Assembly: GCA_049302755.1 (NCBI GenBank) | Contig: JBAQMK010000002.1 | Location: 1 to 64,000 of the forward strand | Reading direction: 5' to 3' | DNA from: UBA2211 sp049302755 | Lineage (GTDB): Bacteria; Patescibacteriota; Minisyncoccia; Minisyncoccales; Minisyncoccaceae | Length of the DNA stretch: 64,000 bases | Part shown: positions 44,178 through 52,534 of the stretch, piece after piece | How the letters are laid out: the number at the start of each line of letters is the position of its first letter | Numbering within the stretch: position 1 is the stretch's first letter | Program-made: the position numbers and the translations under genes | Notes under the pieces: model-generated | What the model was told of the DNA's origin: nothing | Database searches by the model: none | What the model saw: the letters and a program-made list of their open reading frames with translations, nothing else

Positions 44178-46664
44178 TTATTCAGTCTCGACTTCTTCGA
44201 TAACACAGGCCGCTGAAGCCACTTTATCTCCCGGTTTCATTTTCATTATCTTTACTCCTTGAGTATCTCTTCCTAATTTAGGAATACTTGAAATCTTAGT
44301 CCTAATTACTTGCCCTTTTTGAGAAATAACAATTAAATCGGCTTGATCGGCAATAACCTCAATCTTAGCTAATTGTCCGGTTTTGGTTGTAATGTGGGCG
44401 ATTTTAACACCGGAACCTCCCCTTCCCTGAGTCTTATACTCGGAAACCAAAGTTCTCTTTCCGAATCCGTTATCGGTTAAAACCAATAAATAATCTTTGT
44501 CTTTTATTCTTTCTTTTTTAACAATTTCCATTCCGATGACTTCATCTCCTTTCTTTAGCCTGATTCCTCTGATGCCCGAAGCCGGTCTACCCATTTGTCT
44601 AACTTCTTTTTCGGCAAAACGAATTGATTGACCGTTCTTGGTGGCTAAAATTATTTCATCACCGTCAGCTATCTTTTTAACATTACATAAAACATCATCT
44701 GGCTTTAATTTAATTGCAATCAATCCTCCACGTCTTACATTTTCAAAATCTTTCAAAGGAGTCTTCTTGATTACTCCGTTCTTGGTCACCATTATTAAAT
44801 ATTTAATCTTTTCTTCCTTGTCTTTTTTGTCTATTGGCAAAACCGAAAGAACCTTGTCTGAAGTTGATACTTCAAGGAAATTCATTAAACCTCTGCCCCT
44901 ATTCGCTCTCTGACCCTCTGGAACCTCGTATACCTTCGTCTGGAAGACCTTTCCCGAGTCGGTAAAGAAGAATAGCGAATCATGAGTTTTAGCTGAGAAA
45001 AAGTGGCAAACGGCGTCATCCTCCATGGTTTTCATTCCGAGCATTCCCTGTCCTCCCCTGTTCTGTTTCTTGTATTCAGAAGGATTGATTCTCTTGATGT
45101 AGCCGCCGGCGGTTAAGGTAACGATTGTGTCTTCCAAAGGAACCAAATCTTCTTCGGAAATTGTTTCTGGACTGTGGGCCACGATTTGAGTTTTTCTTTC
45201 GTCACCGTACAATTCCATTTCTTTTTCAATTTCTGCCTTCATCACTTTCTTCTGTTCAGCCTTGCTTTCTAGTATTTTTGCTAAAAATTTAATTTGCTTT
45301 AATATTTCGGCTAACTCATCTTCAATTTTCTGTTTTTCTAATTTAGCTAATTGGTGTAGTCTGATCTCAACTACCGCTTCAGCCTGAATCATCGTCAATT
45401 TAAATTCTTTAACTAAATTTTGTTTAGCCTCTTCTTTGTCTTTTGATTTTCTAATTGTTTTAATTACCGCTTCAACATGGTCTAAAGCCTTAGCAATACC
45501 CTCTAAAATATGAGCTCTTTCTTTGGCTCTCTTAAGGTCGAATTGAGCTCTTCTAACCACTATTTCTTGTTTGTGATTCAAATATAATTCCAAAACATCT
45601 TTCAAGCTCAAAACCCTTGGTTCAATTCCGTTAACCAAAGCCAGCATATTCAAATGATACATTTTTTGAACATCGGTATATTTGTATAGAATATTTAAAA
45701 TTTTCTTCGGCGCAACTCCTTTTTGTAAATCAAGCACGATTCTCATTCCCTCTTTATCGGATTCGTCTCTTAAATCTTTCACTCCTTCCATTCTTTTTTC
45801 GTGAACCAAATTAGCCATCTGAACAATCAAAACCGACTTATCAACTTGATAAGGAATTTCTGAAACTACTAATTGATATCCTTTTTCTCTTTCAACAATA
45901 TCAATCTTTCCACGAGCTAAGAATGATCCCTTGCCTTGCGAATAAGCAGAAAGAATATCTTTCTTATTGTATATTATTCCAGCGGTAGGAAAATCAGGTC
46001 CTTTGATAAACTGAAATAAATCTTCAGTCTCAGCTTTTGGATTATCAATTAAATAAATTAAAGCTCCGCAAACCTCTCTTAGGTTGTGAGGAGGAATATT
46101 AGTCGCCATACCAACCGCGATACCGGTTGAACCGTTCAATAACAAATTAGGCAAAGGACATGGCAAAACCATCGGCTCTTTTCTGGTCGTATCATAGTTA
46201 TCGCTCCAATTAACAGTTTCCCTGTCAATATCCTGTAATAATTCTTCTCCTATTTTTGATAATTTACATTCGGTATACCTCTGAGCAGCAGGAGGGTCAC
46301 CTTCAATTGAACCAAAGTTTCCTTGACCCCTGATTAATGGATAACGAAGCGAAAATTCTTGAGCCATTCTAACAACAGCTCCGTAGATGGAACTATCTCC
46401 GTGCGGATGATATTTTCCCATAACTTCTCCGGTAACTGCCGCTGATTTTCTAAATTTGGCGTCAGACCTTGCGCCCATATCATACATGGCGTAGAGAATT
46501 CTTCGTTGCACCGGCTTCAATCCGTCTCGAACGTCTGGCAAGGCTCTTGAAACTATAACCGACATAGCGTAGTCGATATAGTTTTCCTTCATTTTTTGAG
46601 AAATCTCTACTTCTTCAACACTTCCCAATATTATATTGATTTCTTTTTCTTCTTTTTTTGCCAT
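44178..46664 (-). CDS. gyrA: DNA gyrase subunit A
   Basis: GyrA carries the DNA breakage-reunion centre. The quinolone-region segment GKYHPHGDSSIYGAVVRMAQ and the active Tyr in AAQRYTECKL are intact. Six C-terminal beta-pinwheel blades are visible; a GyrA-box-like QNRGGQGML starts the first, favouring gyrase over topoisomerase IV. The 828-aa length is normal. It starts 1 nt after the MBL-fold gene; AGAGGAA lies 9 nt before the ATG, one of few possible Shine-Dalgarno sites here. Confidence 0.95.
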   Translation of the reverse strand: MAKKEEKEINIILGSVEEVEISQKMKENYIDYAMSVIVSRALPDVRDGLKPVQRRILYAMYDMGARSDAKFRKSAAVTGEVMGKYHPHGDSSIYGAVVRMAQEFSLRYPLIRGQGNFGSIEGDPPAAQRYTECKLSKIGEELLQDIDRETVNWSDNYDTTRKEPMVLPCPLPNLLLNGSTGIAVGMATNIPPHNLREVCGALIYLIDNPKAETEDLFQFIKGPDFPTAGIIYNKKDILSAYSQGKGSFLARGKIDIVEREKGYQLVVSEIPYQVDKSVLIVQMANLVHEKRMEGVKDLRDESDKEGMRIVLDLQKGVAPKKILNILYKYTDVQKMYHLNMLALVNGIEPRVLSLKDVLELYLNHKQEIVVRRAQFDLKRAKERAHILEGIAKALDHVEAVIKTIRKSKDKEEAKQNLVKEFKLTMIQAEAVVEIRLHQLAKLEKQKIEDELAEILKQIKFLAKILESKAEQKKVMKAEIEKEMELYGDERKTQIVAHSPETISEEDLVPLEDTIVTLTAGGYIKRINPSEYKKQNRGGQGMLGMKTMEDDAVCHFFSAKTHDSLFFFTDSGKVFQTKVYEVPEGQRANRGRGLMNFLEVSTSDKVLSVLPIDKKDKEEKIKYLIMVTKNGVIKKTPLKDFENVRRGGLIAIKLKPDDVLCNVKKIADGDEIILATKNGQSIRFAEKEVRQMGRPASGIRGIRLKKGDEVIGMEIVKKERIKDKDYLLVLTDNGFGKRTLVSEYKTQGRGGSGVKIAHITTKTGQLAKIEVIADQADLIVISQKGQVIRTKISSIPKLGRDTQGVKIMKMKPGDKVASAACVIEEVETE

Positions 46665-46665
46665 T

Positions 46666-47277
46666 TTACTTTTCCTCTAATATTACTATTTCAGCTTTCT
46701 CTTCGGTTGATATATTTTTCTTTTGAATACTTAATTTTTCTTGAGACTCTTTTTCCTTCTCCCCCATTGCCTTCAAAAAAGGCCTCAATCCTTTTTCTGG
46801 CTTTTTACTATCATAACACATTGGAATTACAATTGCAGGCTCGATTCGGGCAACAATTTTAGCGGCTTCGGCATAACTGATTGTCTTATCTCCATCTACT
46901 GGAACAATTAAAATATCCACCGTTCCCATTTCTTTAATTTGTTCTTCAGAAAGATCTCCTTCTCCGAAATATCCCAAATGAGCAATTCTAATATCCTCTA
47001 CCTCAATCATATAAATAATGTTCTTCTGCTTTTTATCCACTTGAAAAGATCTAACTCCTTGAATAAAGACTCCTTTTCTCTCAAACTCGCCGCATGAAGA
47101 AATAACGAACTGGTCGTCCGTTTCAAATCCATTCTCAAGAGAATGGGTTTCGAGTATGATATCAGCCTTGGCAGACTTTTTCCCCTCTTTGGGGTCGACA
47201 ATAGTCAAAACATTGTCTTTGTCTTTAGAAACGCTCGCTATTTCGAAACAAGAATCTCCGTGCCAGGTTATTTTCAT
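46666..47277 (-). CDS. MBL-fold protein with degenerate metal motif
   Basis: The 203-aa protein follows the UlaG/UPF0173-type metallo-beta-lactamase outline: MKITWHGDSCFEI, ADIILETHSLENG, FVISSCGEFERKGV, IAHLGYFG, and TVDILIVPVDG. The usual HxHxDH motif reads THSLEN, so key metal ligands seem lost, and activity is doubtful. A Lys/Glu-rich insert lies near the C-terminus. It is 1 nt upstream of gyrA and downstream of a tRNA cluster. The function is unknown. Confidence 0.75.
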   Translation of the reverse strand: MKITWHGDSCFEIASVSKDKDNVLTIVDPKEGKKSAKADIILETHSLENGFETDDQFVISSCGEFERKGVFIQGVRSFQVDKKQKNIIYMIEVEDIRIAHLGYFGEGDLSEEQIKEMGTVDILIVPVDGDKTISYAEAAKIVARIEPAIVIPMCYDSKKPEKGLRPFLKAMGEKEKESQEKLSIQKKNISTEEKAEIVILEEK

Positions 47278-47303
47278 GTTTTATTTTAATATATTAATCT
47301 TAT

Positions 47304-47378
47304 TGGAGCGGGCGAGCAGAATCGAACTGCCGTCTCGACCTTGGCAAGGTCGCATAATAGCCACTATACGACGCCCGC
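47304..47378 (-). tRNA. tRNA-Gly(GCC), CCA encoded
   Basis: Acceptor GCGGGCG pairs with CGCCCGC, discriminator T, encoded CCA. The anticodon stem CGACC/GGTCG encloses TTGCCAA with anticodon GCC. Confidence 0.95.
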
Positions 47379-47399
47379 ATCTGAATTTTTCAATATCTG

Positions 47400-47472
47400 T
47401 GCCGAGGTCCGGAATCGAACCGGAATCTAATGTTTTTCAGACATTCGCCGTGACCGACTTGGCTACCTCGGC
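47400..47472 (-). tRNA. tRNA-Phe(GAA), no encoded CCA
   Basis: Acceptor GCCGAGG pairs with CCTCGGC, discriminator A. The anticodon stem AATGT/ACATT encloses CTGAAAA with anticodon GAA. Confidence 0.95.
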
Positions 47473-47479
47473 ATATCGG

Positions 47480-47552
47480 TGGGCGATAGAGGACTCGAAC
47501 CTCTAACCCCTTCGGTGTAAACGAAGTGCTCTACCAATTGAGCTAATCGCCC
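47480..47552 (-). tRNA. tRNA-Val(UAC), no encoded CCA
   Basis: Acceptor GGGCGAT pairs with ATCGCCC, discriminator A, followed by CCG. The anticodon stem CTTCG/CGAAG encloses TTTACAC with anticodon UAC. Confidence 0.95.
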
Positions 47553-47566
47553 GTTATACATCTATG

Positions 47567-47650
47567 TGGGCGGGGCGGGACTTGAACCCGCACGGGAATA
47601 ATCCCCTATGCACCTCAAGCATAGATGTCTGCCAATTTCATCACTCGCCC
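47567..47650 (-). tRNA. tRNA-Leu(GAG), no encoded CCA
   Basis: Acceptor GGGCGAG pairs with CCCGCCC apart from one A-C mismatch, discriminator A. The anticodon stem TATGC/GCATA encloses TTGAGGT with anticodon GAG. A long variable arm is present. Its first base immediately follows the bL19 stop codon. Confidence 0.92.
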
Positions 47651-48112
47651 CTATTCTGCAATTTCTTTCCTTTCCTTGGTTTTTAATTTTGCTTTTCTTC
47701 CTTTTGCAGTTCTTAAATAATAAAGCTTTGATTTTCTTGTCTTTCCGCTTCTTTCTATTTCTATTTTTTCAATCGAAGGAGAATGTATCGGGAAAATCTT
47801 TTCTACACCAACTCCGTCAATAACTTTTCTGACAGTGATAGTAGCAGAAACTCCTTTTCCGTGTTTTCTGGCCAAAACTTGACCTTCAAAAATCTGAATT
47901 CTTTCCTTAGTTTTTCCATCTTTGATTTCTTTAATCTTTTGATGAACTCGAATCATGTCTCCGGCCTTAACGTCAGGTAAATCACCTTTCAAATTAGCCT
48001 CAATAATACCCTTCTCTTCCAAGGGTTCTTTTACTTCTTCTGCCGCTTCCGTTTCAACCGTTTCAGGCGCAACTTCAGCAATGTTTTCTTCTTTTTGTGT
48101 TTCTTCTGCCAT
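47651..48112 (-). CDS. rplS: Large ribosomal subunit protein bL19
   Basis: bL19 sits at the 30S-50S interface. The core from residue 41 shows DLPDVKAGDMIRVHQKI, RIQIFEGQVLARKHGKG, and the terminal RSGKTRKSKLYYLR motif. A Glu/Ala-rich extension of about 40 residues precedes the core and is longer than in most bacteria. It lies between tRNA-Val(GAC) (24 nt upstream) and tRNA-Leu(GAG), which begins at the very next base after its TAG stop. Confidence 0.95.
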   Translation of the reverse strand: MAEETQKEENIAEVAPETVETEAAEEVKEPLEEKGIIEANLKGDLPDVKAGDMIRVHQKIKEIKDGKTKERIQIFEGQVLARKHGKGVSATITVRKVIDGVGVEKIFPIHSPSIEKIEIERSGKTRKSKLYYLRTAKGRKAKLKTKERKEIAE

Positions 48113-48136
48113 ATGTTTACTTTATCTTAATTAACT

Positions 48137-48213
48137 TGGTGGGCGTATCCTGACTCGAACAGGAGGCCTTTACGATGTCAACGTAACGCTCTAACCAACT
48201 GAGCTATACGCCC
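48137..48213 (-). tRNA. tRNA-Val(GAC), CCA encoded
   Basis: Acceptor GGGCGTA pairs with TACGCCC, discriminator A, encoded CCA. The anticodon stem TTACG/CGTAA encloses TTGACAT with anticodon GAC. Confidence 0.95.
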
Positions 48214-48307
48214 CTTTAGGTTTAAAGAGCTCCTTTATATCTTAGGCGATTTAAGACTTTTCGTCAACAAAAACAAATTAACAGAAAATTAATAATTTGT
48301 CTATAAA

Positions 48308-48384
48308 TGGTGCGCGGGGATGGACTCGAACCATCGACCCCAGCTTTATAAGAGCTGTGCTCTAACCAACTGAGCTACACGCGC
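48308..48384 (-). tRNA. tRNA-Ile(UAU), CCA encoded
   Basis: Acceptor GCGCGTG pairs with CCCGCGC with one U-C mismatch, discriminator A, encoded CCA. The anticodon stem CAGCT/AGCTG encloses CTTATAA, giving UAU for the AUA codon. Most bacteria instead use a CAU anticodon modified to lysidine. It starts 7 nt after the ftsH stop. Confidence 0.9.
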
Positions 48385-48391
48385 AGGAATT

Positions 48392-50224
48392 TTAATTCCC
48401 TATCAATTCCTCGAATTCTTCTCTTTCGATAGTCTCCTTCTCAATTAGTCTTTTCGCTATCTTTTCTAACACATTTTTATTTTCTTGCAATATCTTTTCC
48501 GCTTCTTTTTCAGCCTCAACTATTATTCTTTCAACCTCTTTATCTATCTGCAATGCAACTTCGTCAGAATAATTCTTGCTTTCTGTCTCCCCACCTAAGA
48601 ATACTTCTCTTTCTCGGTCGCCAAAAACAATCGGGCCTAATTTGGACATTCCGTATTTCTTAACAATATTCCTAGCGATAGTAGAAGCCTTATTTAAATC
48701 ATCGGATGCTCCGGTCGTCATATCGCCAAAAATCATCTTCTCTGAGCAATATCCTCCTAATAGTACTGCAATCTCTGCTTCGAATTCTTTTTTGGTTCGA
48801 AGCATTCTTTCTTCTCGAGAAACTTTTAAAGTATATCCAGCGGCCATTCCCCTACCGATAATTGATATCTTTCTAACCGGCTCGGCATCGTGAACTTTAC
48901 TTCCAATTAAAGCATGTCCGGCTTCGTGATAAGCGGTAATCTGTTTTTCTTTATCGGTCATCACGTGACTTTTTCTTTCCGGTCCAAGTAAAACCTTTTC
49001 GATTGATATTAACAAGTCATCTTGCATCACTTGCTTTTGTTCTTTTTTAGCGGCTAAAATTGCTGCTTCGTTAAATACATTCTCCAAATCAGCTCCCGAA
49101 AAACCAGGTGTTCGTTCCGCCACTTCTCGAAGTTTAACATTTTCCGCCAAAGGCTTGCCGCGGGAATGAATATTTAAAATATCCTCCCTTTCTTTAATGT
49201 CGGGCAAATTAATTACCACTTTTCGATCAAACCTTCCCGGTCTTAATAATGCCGGATCTAAAACATCAGGTCGATTAGTTGCTGCCAAAACAATGATCTT
49301 GTCGTTCTTTTCAAATCCATCCATCTCGGTCAACAATTGGTTCAAAGTTTGCTCTCTCTCTTCATGGCCTCCGGTTATGGCCGGACCACGTGACTTACCG
49401 ATACTGTCTAATTCATCGATGAAAACAAGACAAGGCTGTTGCTTCTTGGCGGCGGCAAATAAACTTCTTACCCTACCCGAACCGACTCCCACAAACATTT
49501 CAACAAAAGATGAACCAGCAACTGAAAAGAAAGGAACATTGCTCTCCCCTGCTACCGCTCTTGCTAATAATGTTTTTCCGCAACCGGCCGGACCGACCAA
49601 TAAAACGCCTTTAGGAATTCTCGCTCCCATTTTTAAATACTTCTGAGGATTCTTTAAAAAATCAACAATTTCTTCCAGTTCCTGTTTTTCTTCTGTTAAT
49701 CCGGCAACATCCTTAAAAGTTATTTTGTCTTTAGGGTGTCCTTCGGCGCCGAATAACTTAACCTTAGCTTTAGTAAAATCAAAACTTTGAGCCGCTCCCG
49801 CTTTAGCATTCTTGAAAATCATAAAGAAAAAAATACCGAACAAAACTAGCGGAAAAACTACCATAATTAAAAATGTACCAACCCAATCCCATGAAGTGTT
49901 GGGTTCTTCAAAAACAAAAGAAACAGCTTTTAGTTTTTCCTGAGTCGCACCGTAATTAATTAAAGCCTGACCCAATGTATCCCCTGCTTCCTTTTTACTA
50001 GTAGCTTTGTTTCCATCAAAGTATTCAATGGAAATGTCATTATTTAATATTTTAATCTCCTTCACTTTTCCGTTGTTTACGTCAGCAGACAATTGAGTAA
50101 TTGAAATATTACTAATAGTTTCCTTGGGAACATTAAAGAGACCGAAAACGATTCCGAGTACCAAAAAAACTATAACAACTAAAAAGAGATTTTTAAGGAG
50201 ACCTTTAATAGGGCTCTTTTTCAT
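48392..50224 (-). CDS. ftsH: ATP-dependent zinc metalloprotease FtsH
   Basis: FtsH is the membrane AAA+ protease. The 610-aa protein has two membrane helices (residues 11-30 and 112-136) around a small external domain, Walker A GPAGCGKTLLARAVAG, Walker B CLVFIDELDSIGKSRG, the SRH region ATNRPDVLDPALLRPGRFDR, and the zinc motif HEAGHALIG. It starts 7 nt after rpsA and is followed by tRNA-Ile, so gene and tRNAs are probably cotranscribed. Confidence 0.97.
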   Translation of the reverse strand: MKKSPIKGLLKNLFLVVIVFLVLGIVFGLFNVPKETISNISITQLSADVNNGKVKEIKILNNDISIEYFDGNKATSKKEAGDTLGQALINYGATQEKLKAVSFVFEEPNTSWDWVGTFLIMVVFPLVLFGIFFFMIFKNAKAGAAQSFDFTKAKVKLFGAEGHPKDKITFKDVAGLTEEKQELEEIVDFLKNPQKYLKMGARIPKGVLLVGPAGCGKTLLARAVAGESNVPFFSVAGSSFVEMFVGVGSGRVRSLFAAAKKQQPCLVFIDELDSIGKSRGPAITGGHEEREQTLNQLLTEMDGFEKNDKIIVLAATNRPDVLDPALLRPGRFDRKVVINLPDIKEREDILNIHSRGKPLAENVKLREVAERTPGFSGADLENVFNEAAILAAKKEQKQVMQDDLLISIEKVLLGPERKSHVMTDKEKQITAYHEAGHALIGSKVHDAEPVRKISIIGRGMAAGYTLKVSREERMLRTKKEFEAEIAVLLGGYCSEKMIFGDMTTGASDDLNKASTIARNIVKKYGMSKLGPIVFGDREREVFLGGETESKNYSDEVALQIDKEVERIIVEAEKEAEKILQENKNVLEKIAKRLIEKETIEREEFEELIGN

Positions 50225-50231
50225 ATTGTTT

Positions 50232-51326
50232 TTATTTTATTCTTAAAGACATCCAATGTCTTTGAGGCTGGAAGCTTAATATCTGGAATTCGTATTCCTT
50301 ATTTAATTCAAGCTTTTCTTTCATTTTTGGTTCAGAACCAAATTCAGAAATATGTATTAGTCCTTGTATCTTAGTGTCGGTATCCTTAGAGTTACTATCA
50401 ACCATTTGAATGAAAGCTCCAAAAGGATTAAATCTGACAACTAAACCTTTAATAACGTCTCCTGTTTTGTAATTCAAATTCTGCCAAGGATCTTTCTTTA
50501 AGTTCTTAATAGATAAAGAAACTCTGCCTTGTGAGATATCGATAACCTGGGCTTTAACATCCTGGCCGACTTCAACTACTTGAGCCGGGTCTTCAATTAA
50601 CTGCCAATCTAATTCAGAAATATGAACCAATCCTTCTAAGGCTGAATCTTCTGGGGCAGCATCGGGAAGATTGAATTTGATAAAGGCTCCGAAATTAACA
50701 ATTCCTGAAACTTTTCCTTCAACTACATCCCCTACCTTTAATGATTTAATGGCTTTCTGTAGTGTTTCACTTTCTTTTGATTCTTCGGTCAAAATAATCT
50801 GTCCGGCTTTTTCATCAAAGTCTAAAATCTTAACTTTAACATCCTGACCGATAAATGACTGTAGTTTTCTTAAAATCTTTGATTTATCTCCTTCTGGAAC
50901 TCTAGGATAGTTATCGGGAGATAATTGAGAGGTCGGTAAGAAAGCAGGAATACCGGCAACTTCGGTGATAAGACCTCCTTTATTAACCTTGCTAATTCTA
51001 ACGGCAAATTCTTGGTTCAAATCTTTCTTTTCCTTAACTGTCTGCCAAGCTAATTCCTTTTCTGCCTCTCTTAGGGATAACTCAACAAAGCCTTCTTCGT
51101 TTTCAGGCTCAACAACTTTAACGGAGATAGTGTCTCCTATTTTAATATTTTTTAAAACGTTTTTGGCGTTCTGGTATTCAGCACCGTAAATAATACCAGT
51201 CTTTCGAGGACCAATATCTAGGTACATAGCTAAATTCTCGATAGCGAGAATTTTTCCGTCGATGATTTCTCCATTTCTGGGAATCTGGACGTTATCGGTT
51301 AGTTTTTGTAATGTTTCGTTTTGCAT
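50232..51326 (-). CDS. rpsA: Ribosomal protein S1 homologue with four S1 domains
   Basis: The 364-aa protein has four S1 OB domains, starting near residues 15, 95, 185 and 275; the third and fourth show GKVSGIVNFGAFIKF and GLVVRFNPFGAFIQM. S1 helps place mRNAs, particularly those without Shine-Dalgarno, on the 30S subunit. The start at 51326 (MQNETLQKL) is chosen because AAGGAGGT lies directly upstream; a start 36 nt earlier would put that site inside the gene. It is first in a long minus-strand run with ftsH. Confidence 0.92.
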   Translation of the reverse strand: MQNETLQKLTDNVQIPRNGEIIDGKILAIENLAMYLDIGPRKTGIIYGAEYQNAKNVLKNIKIGDTISVKVVEPENEEGFVELSLREAEKELAWQTVKEKKDLNQEFAVRISKVNKGGLITEVAGIPAFLPTSQLSPDNYPRVPEGDKSKILRKLQSFIGQDVKVKILDFDEKAGQIILTEESKESETLQKAIKSLKVGDVVEGKVSGIVNFGAFIKFNLPDAAPEDSALEGLVHISELDWQLIEDPAQVVEVGQDVKAQVIDISQGRVSLSIKNLKKDPWQNLNYKTGDVIKGLVVRFNPFGAFIQMVDSNSKDTDTKIQGLIHISEFGSEPKMKEKLELNKEYEFQILSFQPQRHWMSLRIK

Positions 51327-51333
51327 ATACCTC

Positions 51334-51362
51334 CTTATATCATAAAGGTTTAATATTATCAA
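51334..51362 (-). promoter_or_regulatory. rpsA promoter overlapping a Shine-Dalgarno sequence
   Basis: On the minus strand, TTGATA (51357-51362) and TATAAG (51334-51339) are spaced by 17 bp, 7 nt from the ATG. AAGGAGG shares bases with the -10, so either the site is a promoter and the mRNA is leaderless, or a more distal promoter is used and the Shine-Dalgarno is real. Confidence 0.5.
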
Positions 51363-51422
51363 GTCATGCTTTAAACACCCAAAACGACCATTATTGCTAA
51401 AAATACCATGTGGACAAAACCG

Positions 51423-51451
51423 TTGACAAAAACGACCCTATAGGTTAAGAT
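51423..51451 (+). promoter_or_regulatory. Promoter of the 3D-domain gene
   Basis: A perfect TTGACA (51423-51428) and TAAGAT (51446-51451) are spaced by 17 bp. The start near 51458 is followed at once by a hairpin (51460-51474). Confidence 0.7.
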
Positions 51452-51459
51452 ATGTTCAG

Positions 51460-51474
51460 TCCTGCTGAGCAGGA
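51460..51474 (+). promoter_or_regulatory. Hairpin at the 5' end of the 3D-domain mRNA
   Basis: TCCTGC-TGA-GCAGGA forms a 6-bp stem with a 3-nt loop, 8 nt upstream of the ATG and 2 nt after the predicted start. It may stabilise the transcript or control initiation. Confidence 0.5.
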
Positions 51475-51482
51475 TTTTATAT

Positions 51483-51986
51483 ATGCTTAACAAGCAAAAC
51501 TTCACAATTATACTTTTTGCGGCTATTATTTTCTCTTTCTCGGCCCTGATATTAACCATTGATGCCAAATCAGATAACACTAACTTGGCTAAAGATTACT
51601 TATCAGAAAAGAGTTATTCCTTGGAAAACAATACTTTAGCGGTATTTTCCAACCAGGAAGACAGAGATGAGGGTAGTAACCAATTAAAGCATAAGAAGAT
51701 AAAAGTTATCATTACCGCCTATTCTTCTACAACATGGCAAACCGATGATACCCCCTTCATTACCGCTAACGGTTCAACAGTAAGGGACGGTATAGTAGCA
51801 AATAACATGCTACCATTCGGTACAGAATTAAGAATACCTGAGCTTTATGGAAATAAAGTGTTCACCGTAGAAGATAGAATGCACTCAAGAAAAAGCGACT
51901 ACCAATTTGATATCTGGTTCCCTACTCTTGAAGAGGCTCAAGAATTCGGAGTAAAAGAAACATATATCGAAGTATTGGAGATATAA
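51483..51986 (+). CDS. Exported 3D-domain protein (putative peptidoglycan-active)
   Basis: The 167-aa protein has an N-terminal membrane/signal helix (FTIILFAAIIFSFSALIL) and a C-terminal 3D domain. Key blocks are VIITAYSS, DDTPFITANGSTVRDGIVA, GTELRIP, and FTVEDRMH with later FDIWFPTLEEAQEFG. 3D domains are double-psi beta barrels related to MltA-type lytic transglycosylases, with catalytic aspartates. It probably acts in cell-wall remodelling. It is monocistronic, divergent from rpsA and ended by a strong terminator. Confidence 0.85.
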   Translation: MLNKQNFTIILFAAIIFSFSALILTIDAKSDNTNLAKDYLSEKSYSLENNTLAVFSNQEDRDEGSNQLKHKKIKVIITAYSSTTWQTDDTPFITANGSTVRDGIVANNMLPFGTELRIPELYGNKVFTVEDRMHSRKSDYQFDIWFPTLEEAQEFGVKETYIEVLEI

Positions 51987-51989
51987 AAA

Positions 51990-52018
51990 ACGCACTGGTC
52001 TATCCAGTGTGTTTTTTG
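51990..52018. terminator. Terminator after the 3D-domain gene
   Basis: The 9-bp stem ACGCACTGG/CCAGTGTGT has a 5-nt loop and a TTTTTT run; an A-run on the other side makes it plausibly bidirectional for the convergent gene at 52039-52518. Confidence 0.85.
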
Positions 52019-52038
52019 TTTTATAATAATTTTTCTTT

Positions 52039-52518
52039 TTAAAAAATTCTATATACTGAATTTTCACCACCCACATACCATATTTCCCTAAAAAATCCTT
52101 TCAAATTATCATTTTTTTTATTTAAAAATCTTTTTTCAAAATAATAACTTTGACGCATACGGACATCATCAAGTAGTAAAATTATATCATCAATTTTTCT
52201 ACCTTTATATTTATCAATTTTATTTTTTATGGCTTGCACGCAAGGCTCTATATCGTTCTTATCCCTAAATAAAACTTCGATATCTTCTGTTTTCCCTTTT
52301 ATTCTATCGTTTTTATTTTTATTATATACATAACTATCAAGATAATCTGCTTTAGTTATTTGTAATTTTAAAAAATCATCTTTATCATTATAAGCAAAAA
52401 CATCTATTTGATTTTGAATTTCATTTTTCTTAGTAATATAAAAATTAGTCGAATTTTTAACGTTAAAGAATGGTAGAAATCGATTCGCACAATCTATTTC
52501 TTCTTCATCATTAGTCAT
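52039..52518 (-). CDS. Hypothetical protein, possible PD-(D/E)xK-type nuclease
   Basis: I do not recognise this 159-aa, Lys/Asp-rich protein. An N-terminal acidic helix (NDEEEIDCANRFLPFF) is followed by NQIDVFAYNDKDDFLKLQITKAD. The spacing of IDV and LQITK resembles the D...(E/Q)xK active site of restriction-like nucleases, but this is pattern recognition only. Codons are more AT-rich than in neighbours, suggesting an accessory gene. It begins 16 nt after tRNA-Leu(UAA) and lies near an HNH gene. Confidence 0.55.
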   Translation of the reverse strand: MTNDEEEIDCANRFLPFFNVKNSTNFYITKKNEIQNQIDVFAYNDKDDFLKLQITKADYLDSYVYNKNKNDRIKGKTEDIEVLFRDKNDIEPCVQAIKNKIDKYKGRKIDDIILLLDDVRMRQSYYFEKRFLNKKNDNLKGFFREIWYVGGENSVYRIF

Positions 52519-52534
52519 GATAATTTTATATTTA

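Noticed and set aside
47156..47506. Forward ORF across three tRNA genes
   Set aside because: It is antisense to tRNA-Gly, tRNA-Phe and the MBL gene.
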